Shown: positions 14,757-23,409, counted from the stretch's first letter. The stretch: DNA of 35,497 nt from Bacillota bacterium (GCA_036504675.1 DASXUT010000198.1:1-35497), one strand, 5' to 3'. Made by a program: numbers and translations. The notes: generated from the sequence alone by a model not told the origin.

Positions 14757-16153
14757 CCAGGCTCCTGATCAAGAACGCCACCGTCGTCACCGTCGACCCC
14801 GAGCGGCGGGTCCTTCGGGACGGCGCCGTCGCCATCGAGGGCGACCGGATCATCGCCGTGGGGCCCACCGACGACGTGGCCGCCCGGCATCCGGCCGAGC
14901 GGACCATCGACGGGCGGGGCAGAGTCGTCTTCCCGGGCCTCGTCAACACCCACAACCACCTCTTCCAGACGATGCTCAAGGGTCTCGGGGACGACCGGGT
15001 CCTGTCGGACTGGTTCGCCAACATGACCGCGCCGTCGGCCGTCTCCCTCGACGAGGAGACCGTCTACTATGCGGGGATGATCGGCTGCCTGGACGGCCTG
15101 CGCAGCGGGACGACGACGATGCTCGATTACTTCTACCCGCATCCGAAGGCCGGTCTGGACGACCAGATCATCGCCGCTTTTCGGGACACCGGGATCCGCG
15201 GGATCTTCGGCCGCGGGATGATGGATACCGGGGCGGAGTTCGGTGTGCCCAAGGGGATCATGCAGGACACCGAGACGATCCTGGCCGATTGCCGCCGGGT
15301 CTTCGAAACTTACAACGACTCGGCCAACGGCCGGATCAAGGTCTGGTTCGCCCCGGCCGCCCTCTGGTCGGGAAGCCGGGAGCTCTTCGTAGGAGTCAGC
15401 CGATTGGCCAAGGACTACGGGACCGGGGTCACCATCCACGTCTCGGAGACCCCCTTCGACCGGGAATCGGCCTTCAAACTGCACGGGGCGACGGAGATGG
15501 ACTTCCTGGAGTCGGTCGGTCTCCTGGGGCCGCGGCTGATCATGGTCCACTGCGTCTACCTGACCCCCAGAGAGATCCGGATGGCCAAGCACTACGACGT
15601 GAAGATCTCCCACAACCCGGTCTCCAACCTCTACCTGAGTTCCGGCGTGGCCCCGATCACCGAAGCGATGGCCTCCGGCGTCACCGTCGGCCTGGCCACC
15701 GACGGGGCCGCCTCCAACAACACCAACGACATGATCGAGGTCCTCAAGTTCACCGCCCTCATGCACAAGGGGCACTACCTCGACCCGACGATCATCACCG
15801 CCGAGAAGGTCCTGGAGATGGCGACCATCGATGGAGCCAGGGCGGTGGGTCTGGACAAGGAGATCGGTTCCGTGGAGCCCGGGAAGAAGGCCGACCTGTT
15901 CATCTTCAACCCGAGGCGGTCTCCCAAGTCGATGCCCTACCACCATCCCGTCTCGACGCTGGTCTACTCGGCCGGCGAGGAGGGCGTGGAGACGGTCGTC
16001 GTCGACGGCCGGGTGGTTCTGGCCGACGGCCGGTTCACCGAACTCGACGAGGACGGCATCCTCGCCCGCAGCCAGGAGCTGGCCGACCGGCTGGTTGAAC
16101 GAGCCGGCACCGGAGCCCTCCGGGTCCGGCCGTGGCGCAGCCTGTCATACTGA
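14753..16153 (+). CDS. Amidohydrolase of the AtzA/TrzN/SsnA group
   Basis: A protein of 466 residues, a cytosolic metal-dependent hydrolase or deaminase acting on N-heterocycles. All active-site positions are present with AtzA-like spacing: His67 and His69 (NTHNHLF), His229 (TIHVSET), His266 (MVHCVYL) and Asp317 (ATDGAASNN). Relatives remove amino or other groups from triazines, purines, adenosine derivatives and ureido compounds; SsnA belongs to the group. GTG 14753 overlaps the preceding AOR stop and follows GGAGGG. The relic at 4549 is a degraded paralogue. Between an AOR and UbiD, a ring deamination or ring-opening step is a reasonable guess, not proven. Substrate cannot be read from sequence. 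Confidence 0.85.
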   Translation: MTRLLIKNATVVTVDPERRVLRDGAVAIEGDRIIAVGPTDDVAARHPAERTIDGRGRVVFPGLVNTHNHLFQTMLKGLGDDRVLSDWFANMTAPSAVSLDEETVYYAGMIGCLDGLRSGTTTMLDYFYPHPKAGLDDQIIAAFRDTGIRGIFGRGMMDTGAEFGVPKGIMQDTETILADCRRVFETYNDSANGRIKVWFAPAALWSGSRELFVGVSRLAKDYGTGVTIHVSETPFDRESAFKLHGATEMDFLESVGLLGPRLIMVHCVYLTPREIRMAKHYDVKISHNPVSNLYLSSGVAPITEAMASGVTVGLATDGAASNNTNDMIEVLKFTALMHKGHYLDPTIITAEKVLEMATIDGARAVGLDKEIGSVEPGKKADLFIFNPRRSPKSMPYHHPVSTLVYSAGEEGVETVVVDGRVVLADGRFTELDEDGILARSQELADRLVERAGTGALRVRPWRSLSY

Positions 16154-16170
16154 GTGGGGAGGGACGTTCA

Positions 16171-17517
16171 TTGACCGCTGAGATCCATGACCTCCGGTCC
16201 TTCCTGAAGGTCCTTGAGGACGTCGGACAACTGACCCGGATCGACCGTGAGGTCGACCTCCACGACGAGCTCGGTGCCGTCCTGCAGGCCCTGGAGCGGG
16301 CCGGGCTGGGGGCCGGCTACTTCAGCCGGGTCAAGGACCGCTCGATGCCGGTCGTCGGCGGCCTTCTGGGCTCCGTCGACCGGATCGCCCTGGCCCTCGG
16401 GTGTGCCAAGCCGGAGATCGTCGACCGCATGGGGGCCGCCCTCGACCCGAGGAACGCGATCGAGCCGACCCTCGTCGACTCGGCCCCCTTCCAGACCAAC
16501 GTCATGCGGAAGGACGTCGACCTCGGGCGCCTGTCCATCCCGAAGCACGCTCCGGGCGACGCCGGTCCGTTCATCACCGGCGGGGTGGTCGTCTCGCGCG
16601 ACCCCGACGGGACCCGCCAGAATCTGTCCTATCAGAGGATGCAGGTCAAGGGCCCGGATAAGCTCGGACTGATGATCAACGAATGGCGGCACCTCAAGGG
16701 GTTCGTCGAGAAGACCGAGGCCCGGGGCCAGGCCCTGCCCTTCGCCGTGGCCATCGGTCTTGACCCGGCCATTTCCATCGCCGCCGGGTGCCGCTACGAC
16801 GACGATGAGCTGGCCGTCGCCGGGGCCATCCGGGGCCGCCCGGTGCCCGTCGTCAAGGGCCTGACCAGTGACATCCTCGTCCCCGCCGAGGCGGAGATAA
16901 TCATCGAAGCCGAGATCCCGCCCGGGGTGCGCGAGGATGAGGGCCCGCTGGCCGAGTTCACCGGGCACTACGGGGCCCCCTGGCCGAGTTGGGTCGCCCG
17001 GGTCAAGGCCATCCAGTACCGTGACGGGGCCATCTTCCAGACCATCGCCGGGGCCTCCTTCGAGCACGTCAACCTGGGCAACGTCCTACCCCGCGAACCC
17101 CTGATCAAGCGGTTCGTCAGCCATGTGGCCAAGAATGTCCGGGCCGTCCACATTCCTCCGTACGGCAGCGGTTTCATGGCCCTGGTGGCGATCGACAAGG
17201 TCAATCCCGGGGAGCCCAAGAACGTCGCCCTGGCGGCGATGACCGCCCATGTCAACCTGAAGAACGTGGTCGTCTTCGACGGCGACGTGAACATCTTCGA
17301 CCCGGCCGACGTCCTCTGGGCCCTGAACACGAGGGTCAAGGCGGACCGCGACGTCTTCGTCGTCCCCTTCGCCCAGGGGCACGAACTCGACCCGACCTCC
17401 GACAAGCGCGGCGTCCAGACCAAGCTCGGGATCGACGCCACCCAGAAAGACGAGCGTGGTGAGATTCTCCAGCGAGCCCGCTATCCCGAGATAGACCTGA
17501 GCCGTTACCTCAAGTGA
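16171..17517 (+). CDS. UbiD-family prenylated-FMN-dependent decarboxylase
   Basis: A protein of 448 residues that (de)carboxylates unsaturated or aromatic acids using prenylated FMN. The signature positions known from Aspergillus Fdc1 are conserved in identity and spacing: Asn151 and Arg156 (NLSYQRMQ; N168/R173), His174 (WRHLKG; H191, Mn ligand), and Glu257/Glu262 (EDEGPLAEFTGHYG; E277/E282). It should therefore be active, given a UbiX prenyltransferase, which is not in the window. The start is TTG 16171, seven bases after GGGGAGGG (16156-16163); GTG 16132 would overlap the upstream gene and lacks a site. Its stop overlaps the next gene's GTG. In this context a heterocyclic carboxylate is the likely substrate type, as inference. 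Confidence 0.88.
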   Translation: MTAEIHDLRSFLKVLEDVGQLTRIDREVDLHDELGAVLQALERAGLGAGYFSRVKDRSMPVVGGLLGSVDRIALALGCAKPEIVDRMGAALDPRNAIEPTLVDSAPFQTNVMRKDVDLGRLSIPKHAPGDAGPFITGGVVVSRDPDGTRQNLSYQRMQVKGPDKLGLMINEWRHLKGFVEKTEARGQALPFAVAIGLDPAISIAAGCRYDDDELAVAGAIRGRPVPVVKGLTSDILVPAEAEIIIEAEIPPGVREDEGPLAEFTGHYGAPWPSWVARVKAIQYRDGAIFQTIAGASFEHVNLGNVLPREPLIKRFVSHVAKNVRAVHIPPYGSGFMALVAIDKVNPGEPKNVALAAMTAHVNLKNVVVFDGDVNIFDPADVLWALNTRVKADRDVFVVPFAQGHELDPTSDKRGVQTKLGIDATQKDERGEILQRARYPEIDLSRYLK

Positions 17518-18758
17518 CCACATCAAAGACTTCCGGGGTGATCAGCGAGATGCCGGTTGAGATCGTTTCCACGGTAAAGCAGTACCTCGGCGCCAGGCGG
17601 GGAGACCTGCTCTCCTTCCTCCGCCAGATCATCGCCATCCCCAGCCCGACCGGGAGCGAGGGAGACGTCGCCAAACGGGTCGGCGAAGAGATGACCCGCC
17701 TTGGCTACGACGAGGTCTTCGTCGACCAGATTGGGAACGCCGTCGGCCGGATCGGGCACGGACCGATCAAGGTCCTCTTCGACGCTCACATGGACACGGT
17801 CGGGGCCGACCAGCCGGGCTGGACGGTCGATCCGTACGCCGGGGTGATCGACGGGGACACCCTCTACGGGCTCGGCTCGTGCGATGACAAGGGGAGCCTG
17901 TCCGGGATGGTCTATGGGGCGGCCGCCCTCAAGGCCGCCGGGTTCCCGACCGACCAGGCGTCGATCTACATCGTCGGCGCCGTCGGTGAGGAGAGCTGCG
18001 AAGGCCTGGGGGTCGGCCATCTGATCACCAAGGGAGGGATCCGCCCGGACTTCGTCGTCATCGGGGAGTCCTCCAGCTTGGGCGTCCGCCATGGGCACCG
18101 GGGCCGGGCCCTGCTTTCCGTGACCTATCAGGGCAAGCCTTGCCACGCCAGCGTCCCGCACCTGGGCGACAACCCACTCGACAAGATCATCCCGCTTCTG
18201 GCCGGGGTCAAGCCGCTCAACCAGCGCTTCCTGGAGGACCCGTTCCTCGGCCGGGGCAGCGCCGTGGTCACCAGCGTCGAGGTCAGCTCGGCCTCCCTGA
18301 ACAGCGTTCCGGCGGCGGCCAGGGTCTATATCGACCGTCGGATGACCATCGGGGAGACGAGGGAGCGGATCCTCGACGAGATCAAGAGCGTCCTGGGCGG
18401 CTATGAGGCGACGATCGAGGTCGTCAAGGTCGACCAGCCGAGTTACACCGGCTACCCGCGGGGCGGCGAGGAGTTCTTCCCGCCGTGGGCCCTGCCGGTG
18501 GAGCACCCGCTGGTCCAGGCCGGGATCGAGGCTGCCCGGGCGGCCCTCGGCCGGGAGCCGGACGTCGGCCGATGGGATTTCAGCACCGACGGCACCTTCA
18601 CCGCCGGCGCCGCCAAGATCCCAACCATCGGCTTCGGTCCGGGGGACGGCAAGTGGTGTCATTCCCCGAACGAACAAGTGCCCATCAGCCAGCTCATCAC
18701 GGCCGCCGGTTTCTATGCCCTGGTACCCTGGGCCCTGGCCCAGTCCCGCCGGGCTTGA
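17514..18758 (+). CDS. ygeY: M20-family hydrolase, YgeY-like
   Basis: A protein of 414 residues of the M20 metallohydrolase family (ArgE/DapE/YgeY). Di-zinc site residues are visible: His92 and Asp94 (FDAHMDTV), Asp124/Asp125 (CDDKG), catalytic Glu159 and metal Glu160 (GEESCEG), and a late HSPNEQ segment. M20 enzymes cleave N-acyl or N-carbamoyl amino acids and dipeptides. YgeY lies beside ygeW, ygeX and hyuA in the enterobacterial purine-related cluster, and this gene is directly followed by a YgeW-like one, which is why I use the symbol. GTG 17514 overlaps the ubiD stop. The exact substrate, perhaps a carbamoylated or acylated amino acid from ring opening, is inferred. A second M20 gene lies at 27683. 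Confidence 0.8.
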   Translation: MTTSKTSGVISEMPVEIVSTVKQYLGARRGDLLSFLRQIIAIPSPTGSEGDVAKRVGEEMTRLGYDEVFVDQIGNAVGRIGHGPIKVLFDAHMDTVGADQPGWTVDPYAGVIDGDTLYGLGSCDDKGSLSGMVYGAAALKAAGFPTDQASIYIVGAVGEESCEGLGVGHLITKGGIRPDFVVIGESSSLGVRHGHRGRALLSVTYQGKPCHASVPHLGDNPLDKIIPLLAGVKPLNQRFLEDPFLGRGSAVVTSVEVSSASLNSVPAAARVYIDRRMTIGETRERILDEIKSVLGGYEATIEVVKVDQPSYTGYPRGGEEFFPPWALPVEHPLVQAGIEAARAALGREPDVGRWDFSTDGTFTAGAAKIPTIGFGPGDGKWCHSPNEQVPISQLITAAGFYALVPWALAQSRRA

Positions 18759-18813
18759 TCGAGACACTTTGGTCGACGGAAGCGGACAGACCGAGCGAAA
18801 AGGAGAGCGACAA

Positions 18814-19794
18814 ATGAAGACGACCCTCACGGGCAAGCACCTCATCCGCCTGCAAGACTGGAGCAACGAAGACATCGAGACGCTGATGCAGATCGCCCTG
18901 GAACTGAAGATGAAGAAGGCCCTGAACATCCCGCACCACGTCCTCCGGGACAAGACCCTGTTCATGCTGTTCTTCGAGGAATCGACCCGGACCCGCAACG
19001 CCTTCGAGTCGGGGATGACCCAGCTCGGCGGGCACGCCATCTACCTCACCCCGAAGGCCACCCAGATCGACCACGGCGAGACCCCGAAGGACACCATCAA
19101 GGTCCTCAGCCGGATGGGTCACGGCATCGGCATCCGCTGGTGCGACCTGGGCAAGGGCAACAAGTACATCTCGGAGATCGCCAAGTGGTCCGACATGCCC
19201 GTCTTCAACATGCAGGATGATATGTGGCACCCGACCCAGGGCCTGGCCGACCTGCTGACGATCAAGGAGAAGTTCGGGAACAACCTTCGCGGCCTGAAGT
19301 TCGTCTGCTCCTGGACCTTCGCCCCGAAATACGTCCGTCCGCTGTCGATGCCGCAGGAACTGGTCACCCTGATGCCGCGCTTCGGCATGGACGTCACCCT
19401 GGCCATCCCGCCGGAGTTCAAGATGCTGCCCGAGGTCATGAAGATGGCCGAGGAGAACGCCAAGAAGGCCGGGGCCAAGTTCGAAGTCGTCAACGACATG
19501 GACGAGGCCTTCAAGGACGCCGACATCGTCTACCCGAAGAGCTGGGGCCCGCTGGCCTATACCCGGGACGAGAAAGAGGGCCTGGCCCTCATCGACAAGT
19601 ACCCGAGCTGGGTGGTCAACGAGAAGCGGATGGAGCTGACCAAGCCGAGCTCGATCTACATGCACTGCATGCCGGCCGACCGCGGGATCGAAGTCACCGA
19701 CGGGGTCATGGACGGCCCGCATTCGGTCATCTACGACGAAGCCGAGAACCGCCTGCACGCCCACAAGGCGCTGATGGCGGCGACGATGGCCTGA
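18814..19794 (+). CDS. ygeW: Carbamoyltransferase, YgeW/ornithine carbamoyltransferase-like
   Basis: A protein of 326 residues of the aspartate/ornithine carbamoyltransferase superfamily. The carbamoyl-phosphate site is present: STRTR (residues 57-61), HPTQ in MWHPTQGLAD, and HCMPADRG (from His284, matching HCLP). The ornithine-binding SMG motif of true OTCs is replaced by a KSWGPLAYTRDE segment, which argues for a YgeW-like enzyme with another acceptor, although it is shorter than E. coli YgeW. Run in reverse it would split a carbamoyl-amino compound to carbamoyl phosphate, which carbamate kinase (33114) converts to ATP, ammonia and CO2. AAGGAG is well placed before ATG 18814. It is the last gene before a hairpin terminator. 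Anabolic ArgF is the alternative. Confidence 0.8.
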   Translation: MKTTLTGKHLIRLQDWSNEDIETLMQIALELKMKKALNIPHHVLRDKTLFMLFFEESTRTRNAFESGMTQLGGHAIYLTPKATQIDHGETPKDTIKVLSRMGHGIGIRWCDLGKGNKYISEIAKWSDMPVFNMQDDMWHPTQGLADLLTIKEKFGNNLRGLKFVCSWTFAPKYVRPLSMPQELVTLMPRFGMDVTLAIPPEFKMLPEVMKMAEENAKKAGAKFEVVNDMDEAFKDADIVYPKSWGPLAYTRDEKEGLALIDKYPSWVVNEKRMELTKPSSIYMHCMPADRGIEVTDGVMDGPHSVIYDEAENRLHAHKALMAATMA

Positions 19795-19804
19795 AGCTGA
19801 TCGG

Positions 19805-19839
19805 AGAAGGGGCCGCGACTTCTCGCCGCGGCCCCTTCT
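19805..19839 (+). terminator. Hairpin terminator after the carbamoyltransferase
   Basis: A perfect 13-bp stem pairs 19805-19817 (AGAAGGGGCCGCG) with 19827-19839 (CGCGGCCCCTTCT) around a 9-nt loop, 11 bases after the stop. The T-tract is poor (TCTCTCTG), so termination may be partial. It probably ends the first catabolic block. Confidence 0.65.
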
Positions 19840-19851
19840 CTCTGACCCTGA

Positions 19852-19866
19852 TGTCTGGTGGAGACA
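19852..19866 (+). promoter_or_regulatory. Inverted repeat upstream of the second catabolic block
   Basis: TGTCT-GGTGG-AGACA is a 5-bp inverted repeat with a 5-base spacer, just after the terminator and about 95 bases before the next gene. It shares the TCT/AGA half-site flavour of the 6966 palindrome. No clear -35/-10 pair accompanies it. Candidate regulator site only. Confidence 0.25.
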
Positions 19867-19959
19867 ACATCTGAAGCGGAGAACCGTGCGCGAGGCCTTG
19901 AAGGCGGCCGGGTGTCAGGGAGGACGGAGTCGGGCGCAAACCGGAGGGAAGTAACGTCA

Positions 19960-20607
19960 ATGGTCAAGATACTCGGGGTTAGCGGCAGCCCACGGAAGTC
20001 CGGAACCGAGTACATGGTCAAGGAAGGCCTCAAAGCGGCCGAAAAGATCGCTGGGGTGACCACCGAGTTCATCGCCCTGAGGGGGAAGAAGATCGGCTTC
20101 TGTCTCCATTGTGACCGCTGCCTCCGGAAGGAAGTCCTGTGGTGCCCGGCCCATGAGGAAGACGACATGAAGGAACTCTATCCCAAGATCGCCGAGGCCG
20201 ACGGGTACATCCTCGGCTCCCCGGTCTACCAGATGAACATGAGCGGGCAGATGCTGACCTTCCTCAACCGCTGGCGCCCGCTCTGGCCGCTGATCAAGGA
20301 TGGCCACCTGAAGACGCGGGTCGGCGGCGCGCTGGTGGTCGGGGGAACCCGGCACGGCGGTCAGGAGAACGCCCTCGAGGCGATCAACAACTTCTTCATG
20401 TGCTTTGGGATGCTCCCGGTCACCGGCGGCCCCTGGGCTTACAACGGGGGCGCCGTCTGGTCCCAGGACAAGAAGGAACAGGGCGTCCGCGACGATGAGG
20501 TCGGCCTGGCCACCGTGCGCGCGCTCGGCCGCCGGGTGGGCGAGGTCGCCAGCTTGATCGCCGCCGGCAAGACGATTTACAAGATGTCTCCGACCCTTCA
20601 AGGCTGA
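19960..20607 (+). CDS. Iron-sulfur flavoprotein (Isf-like), copy 2
   Basis: A protein of 215 residues, closely similar in layout to the one at 11169: GVSGSPRKS flavin loop at residues 6-14, then Cys48, Cys51, Cys54 and Cys62 forming CX2CX2CX7C, and GSPVYQMNMSGQ. It should bind FMN and a [4Fe-4S] cluster and move electrons in the cytoplasm. GGAGGG lies 11 bases before ATG 19960. It opens the second block and precedes the GntR regulator and the third AOR. The pairing of one such protein with each AOR neighbourhood suggests a duplicated redox module. Confidence 0.8.
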   Translation: MVKILGVSGSPRKSGTEYMVKEGLKAAEKIAGVTTEFIALRGKKIGFCLHCDRCLRKEVLWCPAHEEDDMKELYPKIAEADGYILGSPVYQMNMSGQMLTFLNRWRPLWPLIKDGHLKTRVGGALVVGGTRHGGQENALEAINNFFMCFGMLPVTGGPWAYNGGAVWSQDKKEQGVRDDEVGLATVRALGRRVGEVASLIAAGKTIYKMSPTLQG

Positions 20608-20685
20608 AGGATCGATCCCGACGCCGTCTCGGGGTGCGTCGATGACTGACGCGCCTCGAGGAGCGCCTGATGGGAGCGGTGGAGG

Positions 20686-21414
20686 ATGTATTCCCTCAAA
20701 TCCAAGCCCCTGTATTCAAAGGTCCTTGACAGCATCGTGGCGATGATCAACGACGGCGCCTTCTCGCAAGACCTGCTGCCCTCGGAAGACCAGCTCTCCA
20801 AGACGCTGGAGGTCAGCCGGGCGACGGTCAGGGAGGCCCTGGCCCGCCTGACCCGGGAAGGGGTCATCACCAAGAAGCAGGGCATCGGGAACTTCATCCA
20901 CCGGAGCGCCCTGCGGGCCAAAATGCGGACCGACATCTACGCCGACTTCGTCGACCTGCTCGAGAGCGCCGGCCACGTGGTCGAGGTTATCGCCAGCAAG
21001 CCCCGGTCGGTCGAGGCCGACCGGGAGACGAGACAGCGCCTGGCGACCGAGGCCGACTTCCCCCTGTGGTCCTTCGACCGCCTCTACCTGGCCGACGGAA
21101 AGCCGGCCATCTGGGCGCGCCTCAGCCTGCGGGCCGACCGGGTGAACGACGACCTCAAGGCAGTGGTCAACGAGAGGCGGTTGCGCGACCTGTTGACCGC
21201 CGTGGTCGATGGCGGAGTGGCCCACTCGGTCCTCCTCTTCGCGCCGGCCGTCGCCGATCCGGCCATCAATGAGAGACTTCAGGTCCCCCCGGGGACCCCC
21301 ATGGTCACCTGGGACGAGACTTTCTACGATACCAACGATCGCTGTTTCGGCTTCAGCGTGACGACCTTCAACCCGGCCATCGTCCGCTTGGGGATGTTGC
21401 GCAAGTGGGACTGA
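20686..21414 (+). CDS. GntR-family regulator, HutC subfamily (UTRA domain)
   Basis: A protein of 242 residues. The winged helix-turn-helix covers about residues 5-70, with the signature LPSEDQLSKTLEVSRATVRE followed by ALARLTREGVITKKQG. Residues about 85-240 form the UTRA ligand-sensing domain typical of HutC-type repressors that respond to pathway metabolites. It is encoded inside the catabolic region between the two blocks, so it is the best local candidate for controlling them. The only in-frame start is ATG 20686, because a TGA lies at 20668-20670; GGAGG directly abuts this ATG with no spacer, which predicts inefficient initiation and low protein levels. Its operator and inducer are unknown. 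Confidence 0.88.
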   Translation: MYSLKSKPLYSKVLDSIVAMINDGAFSQDLLPSEDQLSKTLEVSRATVREALARLTREGVITKKQGIGNFIHRSALRAKMRTDIYADFVDLLESAGHVVEVIASKPRSVEADRETRQRLATEADFPLWSFDRLYLADGKPAIWARLSLRADRVNDDLKAVVNERRLRDLLTAVVDGGVAHSVLLFAPAVADPAINERLQVPPGTPMVTWDETFYDTNDRCFGFSVTTFNPAIVRLGMLRKWD

Positions 21415-21485
21415 CCCCCGGTGGAGGCCGATCCCGGCCGCCGACGGAGACAAGGCAGACCGAGAAGCGGGAAAGGTGGACAACG

Positions 21486-23399
21486 ATGGGACTCACCGCC
21501 TTCATCAACCTGACCACGGGGGTCGTCGACGTCAGGACGAGCGACCCCAAGACCCTCCACGATTTCGTCGGAAGTCGCGGTTACGCCGCGAGACTCCTCT
21601 ATGACCTGGTCCCGCCGGAGGTCGAGGCTCTCGACCCCCGGAACCACCTGGTCTTCTCGGTCGGGCCGCTGACCGGCACCGCCTGGCCGACTTCGTCGCG
21701 CTACACGGTGACCGCCAGGTCGCCCTTGACCAACGGCTACGGTTACGCCAACGGGGCCGGTTTCTTCGGGCCGGAGCTGCGGATGGCCGGCTTCGACGCC
21801 CTGGTCGTCACGGGTCGGGCCGACCGGCCCGTTTATCTGCTGGCCGAGGCCGGCCGGGTGGAGATCAGGCCGGCCGGCGACTTATGGGGCCGGACCACCG
21901 ACGAGGCCGAGAAGATCCTCCGGGAGCGCCATCAGGGCTCACGGGTGGCCTCCATCGGGCCGGCCGGCGAGAACCTGGTCCGCTTCGCCGCGGTGATCAA
22001 CGACTACGGGCGGGCGGCCGCCCGGTCGGGGATGGGCGCGGTGATGGGGTCCAAGAAGCTCAAGGCGGTCGTCGCCAAGGCGGCCGGGAAGGTCGACGTG
22101 CCCAAGGACTTCGCCGTCGTCGCCCGCGAGAAGATGGAGCAGGTCCGCAACCACCCCGGCTCGGACTTCCTCCGGCAGTGGGGGACGGCCGCGCTCATCC
22201 GGGGCAAGAACCTCAAGGGCGACCTGCCCTCCCGCAACCATCAGCAGGTCCAATTCCCGGAGGCCTTCCGGGTCGATGCCGAGAGCCTGGCCAAGTTCGT
22301 CGTCAAGACGCGCGGCTGCTTCGCCTGCCCGATCCGGTGCGCCCGGGTCAGCCGGGTGGGCGAGGGAGAGACCGCCGTCGAGGTCGAGGGGCCAGAGTAT
22401 GAGACCATCGACGCTTTCGGGCCGCTGGTCGGCAACGCCGACCTGGAGACGATCATCCGGGCCAACGCCCTCTGCAATTCGCTCGGGCTGGACACGATCT
22501 CGACCGGGGTGGTCATCGCCTTCGCCATGGAGTGCCACGAACACGGCCTCCTCGATGATCCCGCCGGGAGCCTCGAGTGGGGCGACAAGACGGCCATCCT
22601 GCCCTTGGTCGAGAGGATCGCCCGCCGGCAGGGCCTGGGCGACCTTCTCGCCGAAGGGGTGAAGCGGGCCGCCGAGCGCCTCGGCCACGGCGCCGAACAA
22701 TACGCCATGCACGTCAAGGGGATGGAGATCCCGCGCCAGGAGCCGCGGGTGGCCAAGGCCTTCGGGCTCGGCCACGCCACCTCCAATCGCGGCGCCGACC
22801 ATCTCTACGCTATACCGACCATCGACATCGCCGGGTTGCGCGAGACGGCTGAGCGGCTATTCCCGCCGGAATACCTCCCGGAGATCATGAACCTGACGGG
22901 GGAGAAGTACAAGGCGGAGATGGTCGTCTTCACCGAAGCCTTTGCGGCCATCGTCGACTCGGTCGGGGTCTGCAAGTTCTCGACCAGCGAGACCTACGCC
23001 CTGTATCCCGAGGACCTGGCCGAGGGGCTGTCGGCTCTGGGGCAGGAGTACACCCCGAAGGAACTGGTCGAGGCCGGTGAGCGGATCGTCAACCTGGAAC
23101 GGATGTTCAACGTTCGGGTCGGCTTCAGCCGGGCCGACGACCGGTTACCAGACCGCTTCACCAAGACCGCGGCCACGGTCTATATCTACCCCGACGGCCG
23201 GCAGCTCGAGGCGGATGGGAAACCGGTCGACATGAAGCCCACCGGGGTGGCCAAGGACGGGCTGACCATCGGCCTCGACGCCATGCTCGACCGCTACTAC
23301 GACCGGCGGGGTTGGACCCGGGACGGGATCCCGACGCCGGACCGGCTGCGGTCCCTCGGCCTGGACGACCTGATCGGCGACCTGCCCCGGGTAAGCTGA
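21486..23399 (+). CDS. Aldehyde ferredoxin oxidoreductase family protein, copy 3
   Basis: A protein of 637 residues. [4Fe-4S] ligands are Cys278, Cys281 and Cys285 (GCFACPIRC) plus Cys496 in DSVGVCKFS. Pterin motifs SLGLDTIS and DSVGVCK are present, as is IGPAGENLVR. Compared with aorB the N-terminus is short, starting directly at the first strand (MGLTAFINLTTG). AAGGTGG precedes ATG 21486. It follows the GntR regulator by 71 bases and is tightly followed by an amidohydrolase, the same AOR-amidohydrolase order as at 13023-16153, so that pair looks duplicated. Substrate is not predictable; oxidation of a heterocycle-derived aldehyde or reductive activation of an acid are both open. Confidence 0.88.
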   Translation: MGLTAFINLTTGVVDVRTSDPKTLHDFVGSRGYAARLLYDLVPPEVEALDPRNHLVFSVGPLTGTAWPTSSRYTVTARSPLTNGYGYANGAGFFGPELRMAGFDALVVTGRADRPVYLLAEAGRVEIRPAGDLWGRTTDEAEKILRERHQGSRVASIGPAGENLVRFAAVINDYGRAAARSGMGAVMGSKKLKAVVAKAAGKVDVPKDFAVVAREKMEQVRNHPGSDFLRQWGTAALIRGKNLKGDLPSRNHQQVQFPEAFRVDAESLAKFVVKTRGCFACPIRCARVSRVGEGETAVEVEGPEYETIDAFGPLVGNADLETIIRANALCNSLGLDTISTGVVIAFAMECHEHGLLDDPAGSLEWGDKTAILPLVERIARRQGLGDLLAEGVKRAAERLGHGAEQYAMHVKGMEIPRQEPRVAKAFGLGHATSNRGADHLYAIPTIDIAGLRETAERLFPPEYLPEIMNLTGEKYKAEMVVFTEAFAAIVDSVGVCKFSTSETYALYPEDLAEGLSALGQEYTPKELVEAGERIVNLERMFNVRVGFSRADDRLPDRFTKTAATVYIYPDGRQLEADGKPVDMKPTGVAKDGLTIGLDAMLDRYYDRRGWTRDGIPTPDRLRSLGLDDLIGDLPRVS

Positions 23400-23409
23400 A
23401 GGAGGGGGC

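Noticed and set aside
14591-15946. Long open frame of 451 codons on the minus strand
   Set aside because: It lies opposite a complete amidohydrolase and the end of an AOR gene. Its translation has no recognisable domain. In GC-rich DNA such antisense frames arise from codon bias; the same holds for those at 8552-9649, 17523-19040, 25047-26348 and 27422-28927.
18814-19794. Housekeeping ornithine carbamoyltransferase (argF) of arginine synthesis
   Set aside because: The SMG ornithine-binding motif is not seen, and no arginine gene is nearby; a YgeW-like catabolic role fits better. Not fully excluded.
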